This document shows, piece after piece, positions 58,609 to 64,000 of a stretch of 64,000 nucleotides of DNA. How positions within the stretch are numbered: position 1 is the first letter of the stretch; each line of letters begins with the position of its first letter. Made by a program: the position numbers and the translations under genes. Below the pieces are notes generated by a model, which was not told the origin of the DNA, made no database searches, and worked only from the letters and a program-made list of their open reading frames with translations. The DNA is from Pelagisphaera sp964404745 (GTDB taxonomy: Bacteria; Verrucomicrobiota; Verrucomicrobiia; Opitutales; Opitutaceae): positions 124,001 through 188,000 of the forward strand of contig CAYOLG010000001.1 in the NCBI GenBank assembly GCA_964404745.1, written 5' to 3'.

Positions 58609-60303
58609 ATGGGATCCCCTCAATACCTTGTTGTAAGTTGTGGCTCGAGTCAGTTGTCAGCGGTTCACCTGTCGATGAATTCGAGTGGCCGCTGCGAGCT
58701 ATTGAACTATTGGAGGAAAGAAATGGATCACGCTCTGAGCGATCCTCTCCTATGGCTCAAGGCAGCATCTCAATCTTTAGGCGAAATTCGCGCTAGGTTT
58801 AAGGGCGATATGCCAGTTGGTTATGCTCTTCCTGGCAATTTGGTCCTTTCGAAGTATCTGAAAATCCCCCATTCGCCGAAAAAGAAGCGGGAAAAGATCG
58901 TCGCTTTTGAAGCGAGGCAAAACATCCCGTATTCGATTGGAGAGGTTGCTTGGGATGACCAGCTTATTGACGAGGATGACTTGGACTTCGAGACGCTGAT
59001 TGCCGCTTCCAAGACTGAGCTCGTGGAGTCGCTGTCCCTGTATGGTAAGCAGGCCAAGATGGATCCGGACGTTATTTCGCCGAGCTTTATCGGATTGATC
59101 AATGCCTATCGGTTCAACGAAACGCAATCGAATGGCTGTGTCTTGCTTCTCTCGATTGGGGCCAAGTCGACTGATGTCGTTTTTATCGATGGGGCGAAGT
59201 TCTATTCGAGAAACGTATCCATTGGCGGTAATTCGATAACGCAAGAATTGGCGAGCAGTTTGGGCTTGCCCTTCGAGGAAGCTGAAAAGATCAAGCGCCT
59301 ATCGATCATAGAAGATCCCGTTCCAATGGGAGAGTACGCCGCTTTTAGAGAAGCGAGTAGCGCTTTCCTGAAGCGGCTGAACACCGAGATTAGCCGAACG
59401 TTAGCGATTTACAAAAATCATGGATACGAAAACGATCCTACCCGTTGTTTGATCACTGGAGGTGGATCCGTTTTGCCAGATTTGGAAAGAAATCTATCCA
59501 GTCGCCTGGGCGTACCGGTTAGTCGATTCGATCCCCTCAAGGAAATTCGGGTTTCGGAAGATTGCTCGTCGGAATCGCTCCTTCTTGACAAGGCGTTTCT
59601 AGCTGAAGCAATTGGCGTGGGGATTGGAAGGTTTCTTCCGGATTCAACCCAGATTAATTTATTGCCCAGAAGCATTCTATGGCAGCGCCGATTTAAGAGA
59701 CAACAGCCATACTATTTGGTGGCGGGTCTCGTTGCTTGTGCCGCCATCGCCTTGCCGCTGGTGAATTCGAAAATAGCGATACAGCGTTATGAGCAGGAGA
59801 TTCAGAACCTGGATACCAAATTAATCCCGCTAAAGAACCTAAACAACGATATTATTCGCCGAACGGAGGAGATCGAGAAGATCGAAAGTCTCATCGAGGA
59901 AACCCATGTGGTTGCAGACGCCCGTTCTAATTGGATTCGGTTTTTGAATGACATTCAGGAAAGGATGGCGAAAGTCGAAGACGTTTGGCTGGATCGCATC
60001 GAGGTAGTCCGGCCCAAAACTGAGTTGGCGTCGTCTTCGAACCGATTTAGCGGTACGCGAAACGAGAGTGCCGCGAATGCCGAGCCGAGGATCCGTTTGA
60101 GGCTTGAGGGCCGGTTGTTGGATGTGGCTAACCCCTTGTCGACGGTGAGCCAGGAATCGAATCGCCGCGTATCCGCTCTCCTTAGCAGTTTCAGCGACTC
60201 GCGTTTCGTCGAGAGGTTGGAGGACGAGCGGTTTGACAACAACGTGCCGGGGATATTGAAGTTTAATTTTACGCTAGTGGTGGATTCCGCTCAGCTTCTG
60301 TAG
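58609..60303 (+). CDS. PilM-PilN fusion protein (Amuc_1101-like)
   Basis: A 564-residue fusion of the type IV pilus inner-membrane platform parts. Residues 1-350 are an actin-like PilM domain (VVSCGSSQLSAVHL, KSTDVVFIDGAKF, GGNSITQELASSLGL, LITGGGSVLPDLERNL, EAIGVGIGRFLP). A membrane helix follows at about 368-388 (YYLVAGLVACAAIALPLV), then a coiled coil (392-425) and a PilN-like periplasmic domain. In most bacteria these are two proteins that bind through the PilN N-terminus, so fusion fixes the link. The next gene starts 6 bp on. Confidence 0.85.
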   Translation: MGSPQYLVVSCGSSQLSAVHLSMNSSGRCELLNYWRKEMDHALSDPLLWLKAASQSLGEIRARFKGDMPVGYALPGNLVLSKYLKIPHSPKKKREKIVAFEARQNIPYSIGEVAWDDQLIDEDDLDFETLIAASKTELVESLSLYGKQAKMDPDVISPSFIGLINAYRFNETQSNGCVLLLSIGAKSTDVVFIDGAKFYSRNVSIGGNSITQELASSLGLPFEEAEKIKRLSIIEDPVPMGEYAAFREASSAFLKRLNTEISRTLAIYKNHGYENDPTRCLITGGGSVLPDLERNLSSRLGVPVSRFDPLKEIRVSEDCSSESLLLDKAFLAEAIGVGIGRFLPDSTQINLLPRSILWQRRFKRQQPYYLVAGLVACAAIALPLVNSKIAIQRYEQEIQNLDTKLIPLKNLNNDIIRRTEEIEKIESLIEETHVVADARSNWIRFLNDIQERMAKVEDVWLDRIEVVRPKTELASSSNRFSGTRNESAANAEPRIRLRLEGRLLDVANPLSTVSQESNRRVSALLSSFSDSRFVERLEDERFDNNVPGILKFNFTLVVDSAQLL

Positions 60304-60309
60304 CGCGTT

Positions 60310-61275
60310 ATGAATTGGATGAAGCGAAACCCTTTCTTCTATCTGATGCTTGGCTTGCTGCTGGCGATCGCCCTTCTTGGAGTATTCCACACATCGATGG
60401 ACGCGGAAAGGCTCGCTGAGCTAAAGCTCGAACACGAGCAAAAGAATAAGGAGCTTTCGCTCTTCATAAAGCGATCGCCATCCCCAACCAAAGCGAATCT
60501 AGCGTTATTGGAGAGGAACCTGCAGCAGTTAAAACAGGAGTTCGAGACTTCGAAGACCACTCTGAATCTGAGTACTTATGATCGTGAGCTCTTTTTCGGC
60601 AGCCCTCCTCGGGACAGTAATGCCGCCTTCTTCATGATCGCCAGGCTTGTTGAAGACTCGAGGCGCCTGGCTCAGAGCTCGGATATTCTATTCGAAGAAG
60701 GCTATCGATTCGGCTTCAGCGCTTACGAAAACGTCGGACCCTCTATCGAGACCATACCTCTGGTACACAAGCAGGCTAAAATTATGGAAGCCCTGCTTCA
60801 GGCCTTGGTAGATGCCGGAATTAGCGAACTCGTATCGGTAGAGCGTGAAAATCCGGCTGATTTGGGTTCGGCAGACAGCCGGGAAGCCCGGGATTCCGAT
60901 TATTTCCGAGTGCCAGGAGAGAGCTTCATCCGGTCGACCGAGGCTTTCGAATCGCTCGCATTCCGATTGGCATTTAAAGGGCAGTCCCACTCGATGAGAA
61001 GCTTCCTGAATCGCGTTAATGGATCGTCCCTGCCCTTTACCATCAGCCAGATCGAAGTTCAGTTGGAAAGTGAATCAGGATCCATCGACAAGAGGAGCGT
61101 CTTGCTAGAGAATCCCTTCTTCGCGCCCGAGACTGCCTCGGAGGGAAGTTCGGCATTGCAAGTCCCCATCATTTCAGAAAATGAGTCCAGGTTTGTTGTG
61201 ATTGTGGAGTTTATCGAGTTGAGAGACGGTGTTTTGGCTGACGATGGGTCAGAGGAGGGGGGAGGAAATGTTTAG
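60310..61275 (+). CDS. PilO-like periplasmic protein (Amuc_1100-like by position)
   Basis: A 321-residue bitopic protein: membrane helix at about 8-26 (PFFYLMLGLLLAIALLGVF), a long coiled coil (30-95, with KLEHEQKNKELS and LERNLQQLKQEF), then a mixed domain with SHSMRSFLNRVN and FTISQIEVQLE that resembles PilO ferredoxin-like lobes. Amuc_1100, the corresponding Akkermansia protein, is a well-known pilus-locus envelope protein; equivalence is inferred from order and architecture. It overlaps the next gene by 8 bp. Confidence 0.75.
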   Translation: MNWMKRNPFFYLMLGLLLAIALLGVFHTSMDAERLAELKLEHEQKNKELSLFIKRSPSPTKANLALLERNLQQLKQEFETSKTTLNLSTYDRELFFGSPPRDSNAAFFMIARLVEDSRRLAQSSDILFEEGYRFGFSAYENVGPSIETIPLVHKQAKIMEALLQALVDAGISELVSVERENPADLGSADSREARDSDYFRVPGESFIRSTEAFESLAFRLAFKGQSHSMRSFLNRVNGSSLPFTISQIEVQLESESGSIDKRSVLLENPFFAPETASEGSSALQVPIISENESRFVVIVEFIELRDGVLADDGSEEGGGNV

Positions 61276-62212
61276 GTTCAGTTTTTCAGAATTTCTAGAC
61301 AAACTGGTCTTGCTTGTGGCTATGTTGGTTTTCCTGCTAATGGGTATTTACAGTATACGAAGTGTGAAAACTTTGGATACGCTTTCCACTCAAAGTTCGC
61401 CGATGCTCTCCGAGAGCAAGGTGGATGTAGAAGTTTATGATATCAAAGCTCCTTTGCCGGACGCGGTGTCTTGGGAGCGGCCGCAAAATCAATCCCGCGG
61501 CGAAGATTGGGTGTTTGACGTTTTTACGCCGCCCGTACTCTACTACAACCCAACCTCGAGAGAGTTTGCGGTCACCAAGCCAGTTCTCACTTCAGCGCCG
61601 GAACGCGATCCATGGAAGGCTTTCGAAATTGAGCTCGTCGAAGTTAGGCAACGCCCCTACCGACTCCAGTTGGTAGGCTATGCCGGGGAGGCAGGAAATT
61701 ACTTGGCCTATTTCGAATTTCTAGATACCAAAGAGCTGATTCTAGCCAAGCAGGGAAAGCTGCTCGTGGAAGCGGGGGTAAAGGTCCTCTCCTTCGAAGT
61801 AAAGCAGATGAAAGTCGAGCAAGAGGGGAGCATGCCTGTGTTCGAAAAAGTGGGTGTCGCTCGATTGATGGATTACGAAAACGACCAAGAGGTCTACCTT
61901 ACCAATTTGGAAACCAAGCTGTTTTCGGATCTCGAAGCGACGATTCGCTCAAAAGATTCGGGCTCGACTTTCGTAGTGAGGGAAGGAAGCCAAGTAGAGA
62001 TGGATGATAGCGCATACGTCATCGGAGCGCTGTCGAGCAATCCTCCTGAAGCTATGGTAACGAAAGTTTCGATGGATGGCGGCAAACGGCTTTCCAAGTT
62101 GCTAACGCCCTTGTCTGGAGATAATTTACTTAATCAAGGTACCCAAAATAAAGATACGTATAGCCCCTTTGCTATTCGTCCGAGGGCAGCCGAATCTGAA
62201 CCCGAAAGCTAG
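61268..62212 (+). CDS. pilus-locus inner-membrane protein (Amuc_1099-like by position)
   Basis: A 314-residue bitopic protein. It starts at ATG 61268, just after a strong GGAGG ribosome site and 8 bp inside the upstream gene. Membrane helix at about 11-32 (LVLLVAMLVFLLMGIYSI), then a long periplasmic part. Residues 135-200 contain an SH3-like beta domain (RPYRLQLVGYAG, YLAYFEF, AGVKVLSFEV), as in PilP-like proteins that contact the secretin. I find no enzymatic motif. Confidence 0.75.
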   Translation: MFRFSFSEFLDKLVLLVAMLVFLLMGIYSIRSVKTLDTLSTQSSPMLSESKVDVEVYDIKAPLPDAVSWERPQNQSRGEDWVFDVFTPPVLYYNPTSREFAVTKPVLTSAPERDPWKAFEIELVEVRQRPYRLQLVGYAGEAGNYLAYFEFLDTKELILAKQGKLLVEAGVKVLSFEVKQMKVEQEGSMPVFEKVGVARLMDYENDQEVYLTNLETKLFSDLEATIRSKDSGSTFVVREGSQVEMDDSAYVIGALSSNPPEAMVTKVSMDGGKRLSKLLTPLSGDNLLNQGTQNKDTYSPFAIRPRAAESEPES

Positions 62213-62234
62213 GACTGTCTAGCTCCCCACGAAT

Positions 62235-64000
62235 ATGAAAAACAAGATTTGTAAATTGAGAAACTGCTTGGCTAGTTCGTCGCTGGCGATCATCGCGGTT
62301 TTCATCTGCGTGCCGCTATTCGGTCAAAGCGAGATCGATACAAAAATTCGGTTGATGTCCGAGGCGCTTCAAGCTCGCGACTCGGGGGATTACGAAACCG
62401 CCAAAGCTCGGCTAAACCAACTGCTGGAAATATCGCCCGACGATCGTTCTGTACAAAGCATCCTCAGGAGCGTGGAAAATATGATCGAAGAGAGGAATGG
62501 GTCGGGTGGCGATCAATCGCGAATAGAAGTGGAGAGGAGGAATGCTTTGCAAAGCGAAGCAGAGTACTTGGCTAGGCTAGAGGCGGAGCGTATTGAAAAA
62601 TCAATGATAAGCGCTCGAGAAATTCGTGAGATCGCCTTGCGGCAGTCCAGAAGGGGCGACTATGCTCTGGCCTTGAGAACGATTGGAAGCGCCTTGGATA
62701 TGCTCGAGCCGAATCCGTTGACCCAGACTTTGATAGACGAACTCAAGCGTGATGAACGCGATATTCTCAGAGGCCAAGCGGCCAGCGAAGCGAGGGAGTT
62801 GTCGGCATCGACATCTAGCGACGGGCTTTTAGCCATCGATAGAGTGAGCCCTGATTTCGTTCGCTTGCAAGAGGAAATCGAAACGCTGGAGCTGAGAGGA
62901 CGCAGTCAGTTTATCGCGGGAGATATCGACGGGGCTGAAGCGACATTCAAGCAGATTGAGGCCTTGGACCCAAACAGCGCTATGGCCAAGAGTTTTTTGG
63001 TCAAGATATCGCAAGAGCGGCAATCCTTGGCCTACCTTAACAAGCTGAAATCGAGAGAGCAGCTCTTGGAGGAAGTTTCCAGCGCTTGGCAGCGACCTGG
63101 GATTTACGAAGAGCGTCCGGATATCGACCCCACGGTGATGGGTCCCGCGCCGCTGTTGCAGAAGCTCGATCGAATCATTATTTCAGATGTGAATTTTACG
63201 GAAGTGCCATTGAACCAGGCGGTCAACACGCTCAGCGCGATTTCCGAAGACTTTGACAATACCGATACAGGCCCTCCAGGCGTCAACCTTGTTTTGCTTG
63301 ATCCAGAGCGCACGAACCCGACGGTCAATATCACTTTGCGAAACCTGTCACTCAAGCGGATTCTAGATTTTATCGCCGATTCGGTTGGTTTTCAGTACGA
63401 AGTTCAGGAGGACGCTGTTGTGCTCAGGCCAGGAGGTGAGAATAGAAATCTGAATACGGAAGTATTCCCGGTTTCCCGTTCGACGGTCATTAGGATGACT
63501 GGCGTTTCCAACGGTTCTCCGGAGAGAGCGTTTGACAGCGATCCCTTCGATTCTGGTTCTGGAACGTCTTCGCCCGCCTTGGGTATGGCTAATGATACGC
63601 GAACGATCCAAAATTTTCTGCAGCAAGCTGGAGTGGATTTCGTCAATACGGAAGGCAGCACTATGGCCTATGATGGGTCGGCCATGATTGTTACTCAGAC
63701 AACGCGCAATCTTGAGCGCATTCGCAATATTCTCAATCGGTACACTGATGTTAAGCAGGTTGAGATCGAAGCTAAGTTTCTCGAGGTACAGGAAGGGACC
63801 ATTGAAGAGCTCGGGTTTGATTGGGTTCTGACGCACAATAATAGCAGGACTCAGGCCAACCCTACTGGCACGGGAGAAGACTATCGAAGTTCGCTAAGGA
63901 ATTTGGCGGGAATCAACTCTCCTTCCAACGTTTCCAGTTCGATTCTGATCGACGGTGTTCCGGTTGAAGAAATCACGCCACCCGATTTGCCAGGCAGCTT
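62235..64000 (+). CDS. secretin of the pilus locus (Amuc_1098-like), 3' end missing
   Basis: An outer-membrane secretin that runs past the end of the window with no stop (588 codons seen). It starts with a signal peptide (MKNKICKLRNC, then LAIIAVFICVPLFGQ), followed by about 280 residues of TPR-like and coiled-coil segments (LMSEALQARDSGDYETAKARL, RRGDYALALRTIGSALDML). From about residue 310 come the secretin N-domains (IIISDVNFTEVPLNQAVNTLS, VNITLRNLSLKRILDFIADSVGF, LERIRNILNRYTDVKQVEIEAKFLEV). VQEGTIEELGFDW marks the beginning of the barrel-forming secretin domain. The long TPR front is unusual for GspD and PilQ and matches the Akkermansia pilus secretin type. It lies 22 bp after the previous gene. 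Confidence 0.88.
   Translation, partial: MKNKICKLRNCLASSSLAIIAVFICVPLFGQSEIDTKIRLMSEALQARDSGDYETAKARLNQLLEISPDDRSVQSILRSVENMIEERNGSGGDQSRIEVERRNALQSEAEYLARLEAERIEKSMISAREIREIALRQSRRGDYALALRTIGSALDMLEPNPLTQTLIDELKRDERDILRGQAASEARELSASTSSDGLLAIDRVSPDFVRLQEEIETLELRGRSQFIAGDIDGAEATFKQIEALDPNSAMAKSFLVKISQERQSLAYLNKLKSREQLLEEVSSAWQRPGIYEERPDIDPTVMGPAPLLQKLDRIIISDVNFTEVPLNQAVNTLSAISEDFDNTDTGPPGVNLVLLDPERTNPTVNITLRNLSLKRILDFIADSVGFQYEVQEDAVVLRPGGENRNLNTEVFPVSRSTVIRMTGVSNGSPERAFDSDPFDSGSGTSSPALGMANDTRTIQNFLQQAGVDFVNTEGSTMAYDGSAMIVTQTTRNLERIRNILNRYTDVKQVEIEAKFLEVQEGTIEELGFDWVLTHNNSRTQANPTGTGEDYRSSLRNLAGINSPSNVSSSILIDGVPVEEITPPDLPGS

Overview
The window looks like a draft-genome or metagenome contig from a verrucomicrobial bacterium, most likely an Opitutae-type lineage; this is inferred from gene content only. 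The main pointers are a pilus locus in the order known from Akkermansia (Amuc_1102 to Amuc_1098 type: small exported protein, PilM-PilN fusion, PilO-like protein, inner-membrane protein, secretin), an exported protein of the repeated KTVLIRAVGP type, a GspA/GspB pair, and a ClpX-like ATPase without the zinc domain. G+C is moderate. Two runs of exactly 100 N (19580-19679 and 22276-22375) are scaffold gaps; the first cuts cysJ.

Layout. 1-10.2 kb: purM with a coupled exported protein, a Dabb-domain protein, an HNH nuclease, a leftward operon of a glycosyltransferase, mnmA and a GAF-type sensor kinase, then a rightward pullulanase-like GH13 enzyme. 10.5-13.9 kb: gap-pgk-tpiA of lower glycolysis, then tRNA-Asp with a clear terminator. 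13.9-15.5 kb: a frameshifted exported-protein gene behind phased 11-bp repeats, and a second exported protein. 15.8-22.3 kb: metK-ahcY (methyl cycle) and cysJ-cysI (sulfite reduction). 22.4-30.1 kb: a PfkB sugar kinase and an alkyl-base DNA glycosylase back to back, then a leftward run of fabV, a methyltransferase, dtd, a DoxX protein, a nuclease/ligase fusion and a DUF3108 protein. 30.4-37.9 kb: a DsbD/ScsB-type thiol transporter, rpoN, an A-type iron-sulfur carrier, ubiE/menG, a ClpX-like ATPase and an HU-family protein. 38-48 kb: hisS, an anchored hydrolase, then the tightly packed operon serA-plsY-hom-lysC-thrC-cimA for serine, threonine and isoleucine precursors. 48.2-57.7 kb: gspB/gspA-like genes, an FtsB-like protein, a UAP1-type pyrophosphorylase, a PAS/receiver protein, and the leftward operon NUDIX-pdhA-pdhB-pdhC. 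57.8-64 kb: the pilus locus, whose secretin runs off the end.

Most of the window is core metabolism. The most unusual gene is at 24951-27227: a metallo-beta-lactamase DNA exonuclease fused to an ATP-dependent DNA ligase in which the catalytic lysine and two other active-site residues are replaced and the OB-fold end is absent. Other points of interest are the phased 11-bp repeats and frameshift at 14.0-14.7 kb, the metK leader with competing hairpins, four REP-like inverted repeats in intergenic DNA, and two small overlooked reading frames.
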